From Acinetobacter sp. C32I (GTDB taxonomy: Bacteria > Pseudomonadota > Gammaproteobacteria > Pseudomonadales > Moraxellaceae), in assembly GCF_023702715.1 (NCBI RefSeq), contig NZ_CP098480.1, positions 4,030,001 to 4,094,000 on the forward strand: a stretch of 64,000 nt of DNA, written 5' to 3'. The notes beneath the pieces were generated by a model. That model had not been told where the DNA came from. It saw only the letters and a program-made list of their open reading frames with translations, and made no database searches. The position numbers and the translations under genes are program-made. This document shows, one piece after another, positions 39,631 through 48,030 of the stretch. Position 1 is the first letter of the stretch; every line of letters begins with the position of its first letter.

Positions 39631-40881
39631 TTATTTTTTCTCCTTGCTACGCTCAGTTTTATACCACTGTAACGAATTTCCCTGAATCTTATTTTTCAGC
39701 ATGTCATAAGCAGCTTTAAACACGATAAATAAGAACACTTGTGAATAGGTTACGTAAGATAAGACCGAGAAGAAATATAGTTGAGGTTTGGCTCGTTCTA
39801 AAGATAAGGTGAACCACATTTGTGCGACATATAAACAGAAGGATAAGCCCCAAAGCAGGGTGAATGGACCTGGAACAGTAATCCCAGCAATCCCAAGCAA
39901 TCCTAAAGCTAAGGTAATGTGACTCCAGATCAGTGCCGGTACAAATAGGACATAGCACATGATGTTGTTAAAAATTTCGATGCCGATTGGAAACGGTTTT
40001 CTCAACGCAATTGGCAGATATTTACTGGTGACATAAAAGTTTCCTTGGGTCCAGCGTGAGCGCTGTTTGACAAAGACACTTAACGAGGGTGGATCTTGTT
40101 GCCAACCGACTGCATAAGGTACCCATTTAATTCGTCTTTGCCCAAGGAAGATACGAAAGCTCATTTCAGTATCATCAACTAAAGATTTTTCATCAAAACC
40201 ACCAAGTGTTTCCAAAGCATCGCGCCAGATTACATAATTGGTGCCCATCAGGGTGGACAGTTCAAAACGTTGCCAACGACCCCCTTGGAAAATCCATTGG
40301 AAGAAAATAAATTCGATCGCAATAAAACGGGTCAAAATACTGTCACGCCAGTTGCGGGTACGGACCTTACCATTCACGGCGACTAATTTTTTATCCGCCA
40401 GTAAGGTCTGGGCTAATAAACGGACACAGTCAGGTTCAGGGGTACTATCGGCATCATAGACCACAATAAGTTCACCGGTGGCATGGGGTAAACCATTATT
40501 GAGAGTACGTGACTTACCTTTTCCGCCCATTCCTTTCGGCACATTGACAATTTTAATGCAGGGATAAATGGCCGCCATTCTTTCCGCAATTTCTAGTGTA
40601 TTGTCTTTTGAGCCATCATTAATCAGTAGCACTTCATAGGCATGGGCAGGGTAATCCTGCTGGGCAATCGCATGTAGGGTATCTTCGATCACCACACCTT
40701 CGTTATAGGCAGGAATCAAAACACTTAATACAGGCCAGTGTTCAGGAACTGGCATATTTTCCAGTTCCTTGGCTGCGTTTTTTGAATACTTCCATGCCTG
40801 AAAACTGAGCCAAGCCCAGAAGGCTTGAGGAATCCAGATGCCTAAAAAACCGAATAAGAAAAGAATATCAATCGCGGGCAT
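39631..40881 (-). CDS. Processive GT2 glycosyltransferase (cellulose/PNAG synthase-like)
   Basis: This 416-residue inner-membrane enzyme is the likely polymerase of the exopolysaccharide system. An N-terminal helix precedes the GT-A domain: VLIPAYNEGVVIEDTL, YDADSTPEP with the metal-binding D-x-D, DDTEMSFRIF with the catalytic base region, and the QRSRW motif that marks processive family 2 enzymes. Three to four helices follow. There is no PilZ domain, unlike BcsA, so direct c-di-GMP binding on this chain is not apparent. The sugar is unknown; hexosamine or glucose polymers are both possible. The gene overlaps its upstream neighbour by 14 bases. Confidence 0.88.
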   Translation of the reverse strand: MPAIDILFLFGFLGIWIPQAFWAWLSFQAWKYSKNAAKELENMPVPEHWPVLSVLIPAYNEGVVIEDTLHAIAQQDYPAHAYEVLLINDGSKDNTLEIAERMAAIYPCIKIVNVPKGMGGKGKSRTLNNGLPHATGELIVVYDADSTPEPDCVRLLAQTLLADKKLVAVNGKVRTRNWRDSILTRFIAIEFIFFQWIFQGGRWQRFELSTLMGTNYVIWRDALETLGGFDEKSLVDDTEMSFRIFLGQRRIKWVPYAVGWQQDPPSLSVFVKQRSRWTQGNFYVTSKYLPIALRKPFPIGIEIFNNIMCYVLFVPALIWSHITLALGLLGIAGITVPGPFTLLWGLSFCLYVAQMWFTLSLERAKPQLYFFSVLSYVTYSQVFLFIVFKAAYDMLKNKIQGNSLQWYKTERSKEKK

Positions 40882-41773
40882 TTATTCTTCTCCTACGGAT
40901 AATCGAAATAATCAAGATCAGAAGAAGTCCACCACCGAGTAACAATGAAATCCAAGAAATTGAACTACCAAAGCTGCTGAGCAGGCTTGGATAATGTGCG
41001 GAATAGATATAATCCAGTGGAATGACCACGGTGCTCAGGCCAATCAGTACATAACCAAACAAACTGGTTTTAACGCCATCAGTCGTGCTAGTGAATTGAG
41101 TCCGGTTAAGATCCCAGGAAATACCCAATTGAGGATACTCGATGGTATTCAGTGGCATTCCAAGCGGTGGATTAATTACGACTTGATAGCCTGAGCTTTG
41201 CGAGGGATCCGAAATAGCTTGATAAAAAAAGTGTTGGTTATACTGAATTTTACGTGCTGGAATCCGCAACTCATCGGGGAGATTGGATTGAATAATATAA
41301 CTACCCGCAGGCTGAGCAATGATGTTTTCATCCCAACCTGTTTCAATCAGCGCAGCTAAAGGGCGTAAGCCAATGGCCGTTGAAAAAGTAGCTTTGGCCG
41401 CAAAATATTTGGCATGGGTCATCTGATAGAAGGCGACAGGAATGGCACCTTCATTGACGGCTTTTTTAATTTTATAGTACTTAACTGCACTAAAGTATTC
41501 ATTCGGTAAAATCACACCAGGTTTTACACCTTGTGCAATTAATTGCCTAAAGCTATCGGAGTCCAATTGATCGGAAGTAAATATTGGCCACCACGTCGCA
41601 GGTTGTGGAAATAATTCTGCAACCGTTTGAGGTGTCTGAACTTGCGAACTGAATTGCTGCTTCGTAGTTTCAATCTGGCAGTGATAGTACTGCTGATAAA
41701 ACTGTTGCAAGGTTGTGTCAGGAAAATGACTGGTGGCGACCAAGACACCACAAATATTGAGGAGTACTGACAT
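40868..41773 (-). CDS. Unknown membrane protein of the exopolysaccharide operon
   Basis: This 301-residue protein is not recognised. It has a weak hydrophobic N-terminus, a roughly 220-residue soluble region without a familiar motif (WWPIFTSDQLDSDSF and VKPGVILPNEYFSAVKYYK are its most distinctive stretches), and two C-terminal helices at about 237-257 and 270-292, ending in RRRR. The basic tail suggests that the C-terminus is cytosolic and most of the protein periplasmic. It sits between the putative degenerate GGDEF protein and the GT2 with overlapping reading frames, which argues for a structural part in the synthase. Confidence 0.7.
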   Translation of the reverse strand: MSVLLNICGVLVATSHFPDTTLQQFYQQYYHCQIETTKQQFSSQVQTPQTVAELFPQPATWWPIFTSDQLDSDSFRQLIAQGVKPGVILPNEYFSAVKYYKIKKAVNEGAIPVAFYQMTHAKYFAAKATFSTAIGLRPLAALIETGWDENIIAQPAGSYIIQSNLPDELRIPARKIQYNQHFFYQAISDPSQSSGYQVVINPPLGMPLNTIEYPQLGISWDLNRTQFTSTTDGVKTSLFGYVLIGLSTVVIPLDYIYSAHYPSLLSSFGSSISWISLLLGGGLLLILIISIIRRRRINARD

Positions 41774-42567
41774 TAGTCTACCTCGCTAGTTGGAGGTGTT
41801 AAGTATTCAGTATGCTGTTCAATTTGTAATTTAAGTACGGTGAGTTCTTGAAGATCCTGAATAAATAGGGGGTAGCTTTGATTTTCATCTGAGGCTGTTT
41901 CATGAATCACGATACTTTTGATTTCACTGAGTTCTTCATTAATGAAATGGTAAATCACACTGTCACGTTCAGTGGATAAAATGGCCATAATTTTATTTTG
42001 GGTTTCTTTCCAAATATCTTCGCCCAACATTTCACGAATCAATACGGTATTGCTAATTTGTGTCGTAATGATTTTATAGCGGTCTTTTTGAGTAAGTTGA
42101 AGCAGTTTTTTTAATTCGCCTTGGAAATGTTTTAAAGCCGTCAACGGCAAAATATCATGCTGATAATTACGATCATAGCTTTGGATGGCTCGGAAACTTT
42201 TTAAGGCATTTTGAATATTATGTCGAATGGCACTTAGAAAGATCGGCGTAATTGGCAGTACAAACAGCAATAACAATTGACGTTCCACATAGGTTTGATT
42301 GGCTAAATCTAAGAAAAAATAAACAGCAACGCCAATAAACGTGAGTAAACCTAGGATGATCGCCATGCCGACATTTAAGAAAGCGCCTGAGATTAACAAA
42401 ATGAGTAGGAACACCCAGCTTCCACGATAACTTGCTGGCAGCCATTCATACGCAACAATGCCCATAAAGATTTGGGCCGAGATTATCCATAAGACGAGTG
42501 CTGGAGCTGGATTTTTTTGCATAATCGTTTTAGTTTTAATACATGTCTTTTGTGAAAAAGTTAGCAT
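41773..42567 (-). CDS. Membrane protein with possible degenerate GGDEF domain
   Basis: This is the first gene of the exopolysaccharide operon, encoding 264 residues (249 from the alternative ATG at 42522). The N-terminal half has about four hydrophobic segments. The C-terminal half begins DILPLTALKHFQGELKKLL, which recalls the D-x-L-T-x-L-x-N-R-x-x-F start of GGDEF domains, and continues with alternating strand-like (YKIITTQISN) and helical segments, but no GGDEF or RxxD motif follows. I read it as a catalytically dead GGDEF-like fold that could bind c-di-GMP or a partner. This is a structural guess. Its stop and the next start share one base. Confidence 0.6.
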   Translation of the reverse strand: MLTFSQKTCIKTKTIMQKNPAPALVLWIISAQIFMGIVAYEWLPASYRGSWVFLLILLISGAFLNVGMAIILGLLTFIGVAVYFFLDLANQTYVERQLLLLFVLPITPIFLSAIRHNIQNALKSFRAIQSYDRNYQHDILPLTALKHFQGELKKLLQLTQKDRYKIITTQISNTVLIREMLGEDIWKETQNKIMAILSTERDSVIYHFINEELSEIKSIVIHETASDENQSYPLFIQDLQELTVLKLQIEQHTEYLTPPTSEVD

Positions 42568-42708
42568 TATTTTACGGTTTTGACGATAGTTTTTCTGTTG
42601 TTAGCTTTGTAAAATAATTTTATAAACAGTAACATACAGTATAGCCTGTATTTCAGAATAATAAAAAGTAGTCAAAATGATAAGAATTTTTAATTTATGT
42701 AAGCTGAA

Positions 42709-44148
42709 TTAGGTTGTTTTGAACGCTGCTATGGCACGTAGACGACTGTGCTTTAAATCAACCAATGGCTCAGGATAATCCAGTATTAAGGTCTGATTTT
42801 TTGCATAAGGTTCATGAATAATTTTTGATTCAAGATGGGCCAGTTCAGGAACCCATTGGCGAATATACGTACCATTGGGATCAAACTTCTGGGATTGTGT
42901 AATGGGGTTAAATACGCGGAAATAGGGTACAGCATCTGTACCTGTCGAGGCGCACCATTGCCATCCGCCATTATTCGCGGCTAGATCACCATCGATCAAA
43001 TGTTGCATAAACCATTGTTCACCCTTGCGCCAGTCGATCAGTAAGTTTTTGCTTAAGAACATGGCACAGATCATACGAACCCGATTATGCATCCATCCTG
43101 TGGCTAACATTTGCCGCATGCCTGCATCAACAATCGGAATCCCTGTTTGCCCGAGTTGCCATTTTTCTAAAGCAACAGGATCATTTCGCCAGATGATTTT
43201 CTTTGTAGCAGATTGAAAGGGAAGGTGTTTTGATACCTGAGGAAAATCGAATAGCACATGTTGGTAAAACTCACGCCAAAGCAGCTCATCTAACCATGTT
43301 TGTTGGCCTTCAGATTGAATCTCAAAATGACCATATTGCTGTCTAAACAGGGCTTGTAGGCATTGCCGAATCGAAATTATCCCAATATTTAAATAGGCTG
43401 ATAACTGACTGGTGCCTGAAACAGCAGGTAGGTCACGTGCAGTTTTATAATCTGCTAAGTGCTCTTCAATAAACTGGTCGAGTAAGTTGAGCGCATAGTC
43501 TTCACTCACTTGCCATTCAGTAAAATGAGTATGTTCTATTTGTTGGCGGTAATCGTGTTGTAGCTGTTGAATATCACTCTGCTGAAACATGGAAAAGTCG
43601 AGTGTTAGTTTCTGCTGTGTTTCAGGAGCTGGATAACATTGGGGTAGACCATGCTGTAAACGTTGATAGCAGGTTTTCTTAAATGCGCCAAACACTTGAT
43701 AAGGCAAATTAGACTGATTGCGGATTGAGGCAACAGGAAATAAGGTGCGGTCATGAAAAAGAGTGAATTCTTTTTGCTGCTGATTGCATCGCTTTTGTAT
43801 GGCCTGATCCCGCTTGAGTTCATTGACGCCAAGTTCGACATTGGCATAGACATGTTCAATCTCAAGTTGTTGGAGCAAATCAGCAAAAAAATCAGGTAGA
43901 TCTTTCCAAAGTGGAATGGTCTTAATCATTAAAGGAATATTGAGTTGATCCAGTTGTTGTTTTAATTGTTGTAGTTGGCGTAAATAAAATTCGATTTTAA
44001 TCGCTGCATCATCATGTCGTTGCCATTGTGCAGGCGATAAGATCACCAGTGCCAGACATGGGCCAGCCTGAGTCGCATGCCAAAGTGCAGCATGATCATG
44101 GATTCTTAAATCTTGGCGAAACCAAATCAGTTGATAGGGATGAGACAT
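42709..44148 (-). CDS. phrB: Deoxyribodipyrimidine photolyase
   Basis: This enzyme uses blue light and FADH to split cyclobutane pyrimidine dimers. It has 479 residues, with the N-terminal antenna domain (LIWFRQDLRIHDHAALWHA) and a C-terminal FAD domain including SVRQ-like and TGxPxVDAxMRQL-type text (GQTGIPIVDAGMRQMLATGWMHNRVRM), here split across two blocks. The electron-transfer Trp-containing segment NNGGWQWCASTGTDA and the final FNPITQSQKFDPNGTYIRQW are typical of class I CPD photolyases. It is a single gene, preceded by a bidirectional terminator. Confidence 0.95.
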   Translation of the reverse strand: MSHPYQLIWFRQDLRIHDHAALWHATQAGPCLALVILSPAQWQRHDDAAIKIEFYLRQLQQLKQQLDQLNIPLMIKTIPLWKDLPDFFADLLQQLEIEHVYANVELGVNELKRDQAIQKRCNQQQKEFTLFHDRTLFPVASIRNQSNLPYQVFGAFKKTCYQRLQHGLPQCYPAPETQQKLTLDFSMFQQSDIQQLQHDYRQQIEHTHFTEWQVSEDYALNLLDQFIEEHLADYKTARDLPAVSGTSQLSAYLNIGIISIRQCLQALFRQQYGHFEIQSEGQQTWLDELLWREFYQHVLFDFPQVSKHLPFQSATKKIIWRNDPVALEKWQLGQTGIPIVDAGMRQMLATGWMHNRVRMICAMFLSKNLLIDWRKGEQWFMQHLIDGDLAANNGGWQWCASTGTDAVPYFRVFNPITQSQKFDPNGTYIRQWVPELAHLESKIIHEPYAKNQTLILDYPEPLVDLKHSRLRAIAAFKTT

Positions 44149-44219
44149 AGTCGGCGCTGTGAATGGTGAGTGTCATGACCTTAAGCGATTTTCTGATTTT
44201 GTAAAAGTCCTTGGCAATA

Positions 44220-44247
44220 AAAAAGCAAAGCCGAAGCTTTGCTTTTT
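44220..44247. terminator. Terminator downstream of slyD
   Basis: AAAAAGCAAAGC and GCTTTGCTTTTT form a perfect 12-bp stem with a CGAA loop, usable in both directions, between slyD and phrB. Confidence 0.9.
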
Positions 44248-44268
44248 GCATCTAATTCAAAGCATGAA

Positions 44269-44751
44269 TTAGTGGTGGTGACCACCTGCACCGTGAACGT
44301 GACCGTGATCTAATTCTTCTTGAGAAGCATCACGGATTTCAACGATTTCAACTTCGAAAGTAAGATCTTGACCAGCAAGCGGGAAGTTCGCATCAACGAT
44401 GATGTTGTCGCCTTCAATCGCTTTAACGGTTACGATTTGAACGCCGTCATCAGTTTGAGCTTGGAATTGCATACCAGGTTGGATGTTGTCAACACCTTGG
44501 AACATTTGAGCTGGAACTTCTTGAACGAGGTCAGGGTTGTATTCGCCATAGCCTTCAGCAGCTGGAACGTTTACAGTGAATTTTTCACCAACAGTTTTAC
44601 CTGTAAGCGCATTTTCTAAACCAGGAATGATGTTGCCCGCGCCGTGCAAATATGCAAGTGGTTCACCTTGAGATTGATCAAGTGTTTCACCCTCAGCGTT
44701 TGTTAAAGTGTAGTGGAATGAAACCACGTGGTTATTTGCAATAGCAGTCAT
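44269..44751 (-). CDS. slyD: FKBP-type peptidyl-prolyl isomerase SlyD
   Basis: SlyD is a cytosolic prolyl isomerase and metallochaperone. The 160-residue protein starts MTAIANNHVVSFHYTL at ATG 44751; the seven residues in frame upstream were rejected as not part of the family. The FKBP domain (YLHGAGNIIPGLENAL, AAEGYGEYNPDLV) surrounds the insert-in-flap domain. The C-terminus DHGHVHGAGGHHH is a short His-rich tail that could bind nickel or zinc, although it is much smaller than the tail of E. coli SlyD. The gene is monocistronic, with a terminator after the stop. Confidence 0.93.
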   Translation of the reverse strand: MTAIANNHVVSFHYTLTNAEGETLDQSQGEPLAYLHGAGNIIPGLENALTGKTVGEKFTVNVPAAEGYGEYNPDLVQEVPAQMFQGVDNIQPGMQFQAQTDDGVQIVTVKAIEGDNIIVDANFPLAGQDLTFEVEIVEIRDASQEELDHGHVHGAGGHHH

Positions 44752-44876
44752 GTTTTGAATCCATGTCATCAATAGTTTTAGCTGTATATCATAAAGTGAA
44801 AAATAGGTTTTGTTGACTATTTTCCACTTTTTGAAACGATTTACTTAAGTATTGAGGCGAAAAATCAGATTTCAAC

Positions 44877-46163
44877 TCAATACAGTTTAATTTTTGGACG
44901 GACACGACGCGTCAGGAAATCTTTCATGGTGAGCATACCTGCTTGGGTATAACCATGAATGTTAGCTTGGTGCAGTCGATATAAAGACACATACATGGTT
45001 TTGGCAATAAAACCTTGTACGCTGACATCACCCAGCAATTCTCCCACGGCTTGATTGTGGCTTAATGACACCAGTGAGCCTTTTTCATTAAAGCTAAACA
45101 TCGGTTGTGGCGAACCCGACAGACGTGCAGCCATTGCATCCACTAAAAAGGTTGCCTGTTGGCTTGCGACTTGTGCACGTGGACCTAATGGCGGTTGACG
45201 CGCATCCAATTGACAGTTGGCACAGTCACCAAAGGCAAAGACATTGGGATCAGAATACGTTTGCAAGGTTGCATAGACCATTAACCGATTAATTTTGTCG
45301 CGTTTAAAATCATGGAACGATTCCAGAACTTTAGGTGCTTTGACTCCTGCCGCCCAAACCGTAATGTCTGAGTGCAGGACATTGCCATTGCTAAAATAGA
45401 CATTAGATTCATCAACTTTTTGGACTTTATGTTGGGTTAGAATCTCAATGCCCATTTTTTTGAGTTGCTTGGCACTGTGTGCAGCCGTTTTTTCAGTCAG
45501 TGCCGGCAGGATACGATCAGAAGCTTCAATTAATGTGATTTTGACTTGTTTAGGGTCAATTTTTTTCAATCCATAACGATAGAAATTTTTAGTGGTCTCG
45601 ATCAGTTCTGCTGCCAGTTCAACCCCTGTTGCACCTGCACCAACAATGCCAATGTTTAGGGCACGTTCATTGGGTTGACTTTGTGCTTCGATATAGAGAT
45701 GAAACAAATCCTGCTGGAAGATATCGGCCTGTTTCCGACTATCTAAGAAGTGGCAATGTTCACGTACACCTTCGGTACCGAAGTCATTGGATACAGAACC
45801 AACTGCAAGTACAAGCGTATCGTAGCTGAGACTTTGAGTTAGGGGAGTATGTTCTTTAGAAAGTTGTGGGGGAGAAATGGTGATTTGTTTTTTATCTTTT
45901 TGAACATCGATTAAGGTGCCTAGGACAAACTCAAAATGATGTTTTTCTGCATGCGCAAAATAATTGGTCTGTTCTTCGTGGGGATTCAGTGAGCCGGCTG
46001 CGATTTCATGTAGGAGAGGTTTCCATATGTGTGTGAGGTTTTGGTCGACTAGGGTAATTCGGGCTTTCTTACGTCTGCCAAAACGTTCACCTAGTTGTGT
46101 CGCAAGTTCTAAACCACCCGCGCCACCGCCTACAATCACGATATGATGTAAGGTTTTACTCAT
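44877..46163 (-). CDS. ndh: Type II NADH dehydrogenase
   Basis: This is a non-proton-pumping NADH:quinone oxidoreductase, peripheral on the inner membrane. Its 428 residues include the FAD-binding Rossmann motif VIVGGGAGGLELATQLG, the second dinucleotide motif IGIVGAGATGVELAAEL for NADH, and AFGDCANCQ near residue 310. A C-terminal amphipathic region supports membrane association. It is monocistronic. A related sulfide:quinone reductase was considered, but the redox-active cysteines are not evident. Confidence 0.93.
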   Translation of the reverse strand: MSKTLHHIVIVGGGAGGLELATQLGERFGRRKKARITLVDQNLTHIWKPLLHEIAAGSLNPHEEQTNYFAHAEKHHFEFVLGTLIDVQKDKKQITISPPQLSKEHTPLTQSLSYDTLVLAVGSVSNDFGTEGVREHCHFLDSRKQADIFQQDLFHLYIEAQSQPNERALNIGIVGAGATGVELAAELIETTKNFYRYGLKKIDPKQVKITLIEASDRILPALTEKTAAHSAKQLKKMGIEILTQHKVQKVDESNVYFSNGNVLHSDITVWAAGVKAPKVLESFHDFKRDKINRLMVYATLQTYSDPNVFAFGDCANCQLDARQPPLGPRAQVASQQATFLVDAMAARLSGSPQPMFSFNEKGSLVSLSHNQAVGELLGDVSVQGFIAKTMYVSLYRLHQANIHGYTQAGMLTMKDFLTRRVRPKIKLY

Positions 46164-46185
46164 GATTAACCTAATTATTTTTGTG

Positions 46186-46217
46186 AAAGGATGGCAGGAT
46201 TATGCCATCCTTTTTTT
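46186..46217. terminator. Hairpin between the PBP5-type gene and ndh
   Basis: AAAGGATGGCA and TGCCATCCTTT form an 11-bp stem with a 6-base loop and a T run on the plus side. It lies just past the minus-strand carboxypeptidase gene; on the minus strand the T tract is weaker. Confidence 0.65.
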
Positions 46218-46258
46218 AAAAGTGTATTGGTAATCTTGATAGAAAGAGTAGGTTTTTT

Positions 46259-47578
46259 TTAACCTTGATTTAAGGGGTAAAGTTTTGGGTTTTTGCTATC
46301 ATTTGTTGAGAAAAAGCTAAACAGATTAGAAAACCAGATCATTATTTTCTGGAAAATATTGGCTTCTTCAATCTGTACCTCATTCTCAATTTGTAGGCTG
46401 CGAATCAATTGATTGTTTTGATAAATTGATACGGTGGCCAAGTTCATGACTTGAGTCAAAGGCGCCGTTAAATGCTGTTCATTCAGTTCGACATTGATAT
46501 GCGTATTGGTGGTTTGAAGTGGCTCAACCGTCGTGACTTGCTGGTTGGCATCGGTCAAATGAATACGTTGTGTCAGTAAATCAAAAGTATTTAAATCAAT
46601 CGGTGCTGCTTGACCATAGAGAGAAGTAGTCACAATGGTCGGTTGCTGTGTTTCAACTTTAAACATTTTCAAAGTTGATTTAATCACAGGCAATTCGGCA
46701 ATCAGTCTTTGCTTCGGAATCACTTCTTCATCACGGGTATAGGTATAAGCCAAATTCATTAACTTATGTGCAACTTCAGCGCGCTTTACGGCACTTGGTG
46801 TGCCCAGAACCACAACGATAAGACGACGTTTTTCAACTTGTGGATTAAAGGTCGGACGCTCAGCAGTGAGGGCTAAGTTGTAACCTGCCGCTTTGGTAAA
46901 ACCTGTTTTTAAGCCATCTGCTGTTGGATCCATTTTCAAAGCAAGATTGGTTGCATGGTGAAAATGTTGGTTATAGCTAAAGCTTGGCATTTTTGAATAA
47001 TATAAATATTCAGGAGTTTGTTTCACAATCGCTTTTGCGAGCAAGCTCAGATCAGCTGCTGTTGAATAATGATCAGGCATGGTAATCCCAGCTGGATTAC
47101 TGAAATGTGTATCTTTCATGCCCAAGGCTTGCGCTTCTTGGTTCATACGCGCCACAAATTGCGGTACGCTGCCTGAAATTTTTTCTGCAAGCGTAACGGC
47201 TGCATCATTGGCAGACATCACAATGAGACCTGCCAAAAGCTGATCAACAGAAATCTGTTCCCCTGCTTTGAGGTACATTTGTGACTCATCCCACATGACG
47301 GTACTGACAACAGGAGTTGCGGTCAGTATTTCTTCTTTACGTAATTTACCTGCCTCAATCTCTTTGAGCGCGATATAAGCAACCATCATTTTGGTGAGCG
47401 ATGCAGGTGCACGTTGAACGTGGCTGTTATGCTCGGCAATAATTTGTCCTGATTGAGCATCAATCACTGACCATGCTTGAGCTTCAACGGTTTCAGGGGC
47501 AATGTTAAGTAAATTTGCATGTGCAAGGTTTGCGCAAATGAGACTAAACAACGTAAAGAGGGAGAGGAGAAATTTCAC
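46259..47578 (-). CDS. dacC: D-alanyl-D-alanine carboxypeptidase (PBP5/6 family)
   Basis: This enzyme removes the terminal D-Ala from peptidoglycan pentapeptides in the periplasm. It has 439 residues, a signal peptide (cleavage near AHA-NL) and the three penicillin-binding motifs: Ser60-x-x-Lys63 in APASLTKMM, the SAN motif in IVMSANDAAV, and KTG in GLKTGFTKAAG. The C-terminal PBP5 domain follows, and the last 50 residues contain a hydrophobic/amphipathic anchor (FQKIMIWFSNLFSFF). The start is GTG at 47578. The 282-bp MITE-like element lies 78 bases upstream. The paralogue name within the PBP5/6 group is tentative. Confidence 0.9.
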   Translation of the reverse strand: MKFLLSLFTLFSLICANLAHANLLNIAPETVEAQAWSVIDAQSGQIIAEHNSHVQRAPASLTKMMVAYIALKEIEAGKLRKEEILTATPVVSTVMWDESQMYLKAGEQISVDQLLAGLIVMSANDAAVTLAEKISGSVPQFVARMNQEAQALGMKDTHFSNPAGITMPDHYSTAADLSLLAKAIVKQTPEYLYYSKMPSFSYNQHFHHATNLALKMDPTADGLKTGFTKAAGYNLALTAERPTFNPQVEKRRLIVVVLGTPSAVKRAEVAHKLMNLAYTYTRDEEVIPKQRLIAELPVIKSTLKMFKVETQQPTIVTTSLYGQAAPIDLNTFDLLTQRIHLTDANQQVTTVEPLQTTNTHINVELNEQHLTAPLTQVMNLATVSIYQNNQLIRSLQIENEVQIEEANIFQKIMIWFSNLFSFFSTNDSKNPKLYPLNQG

Positions 47579-47655
47579 GTGAATACCTTGTATTGCCGAT
47601 CCGATGGCCTTAAATGTGAGAGGAGAATGCTATGACTTTTTTGTTGAAGAATCTA

Positions 47656-47937
47656 GGGGCTATTGACATTTTATATATGAATTGCGTTGTAGGCTAAAAA
47701 ATCATCAGACGAGGCATGAAACGCAGGGAATGGCTATTCCCTTGCCAAGTTTCATAACGAAGTATGAGGCTATTTTAGCCACAACCCTTTGGGACAGGGG
47801 CATTTTTTGTCGCTACTACGTTATGCCTTGGTTCATTTAGAATGACTAAATTTCACAAGACATGCCTTGTATCGCCTAAAAAATCTTGCGCCGTATACGG
47901 CTCATGTCGCAACCATAGATAAAGTGACAATAGCCCT
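47656..47937. mobile_element. MITE-like element, about 282 bp, with TA target duplication
   Basis: This gap holds a non-coding element with long imperfect terminal inverted repeats. The left end reads GGGGCTATTGACATTTTATA and on the opposite strand the right end reads AGGGCTATTGTCACTTTATC; similarity continues to about 30 bases (TATG..TTGCG in both). The dinucleotide TA directly flanks each end (47654-47655 and 47938-47939). That is the arrangement expected of a miniature element moved by an IS630/Tc1-mariner-type transposase. Subterminal copies of G-C-C/T-T-A-A-A-A-A-A-T-C text occur inside both halves. No open reading frame of note lies within. The right end is 93 bases from the M61 peptidase start. 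Confidence 0.75.
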
Positions 47938-48030
47938 TAAACTTTTGCTGACAATTACGACATCTGCGCATGACTTTGTAAAAAAATGCTAAGCTGTGTG
48001 AAATTGTTCCTATTTTCATGATTAAAAATT

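Noticed and set aside
47690..47930. Structured non-coding RNA or riboswitch upstream of the M61 gene
   Set aside because: The paired segments are explained by the terminal inverted repeats and TA flanks of a MITE-like element, with no sign of a promoter specific to an RNA.
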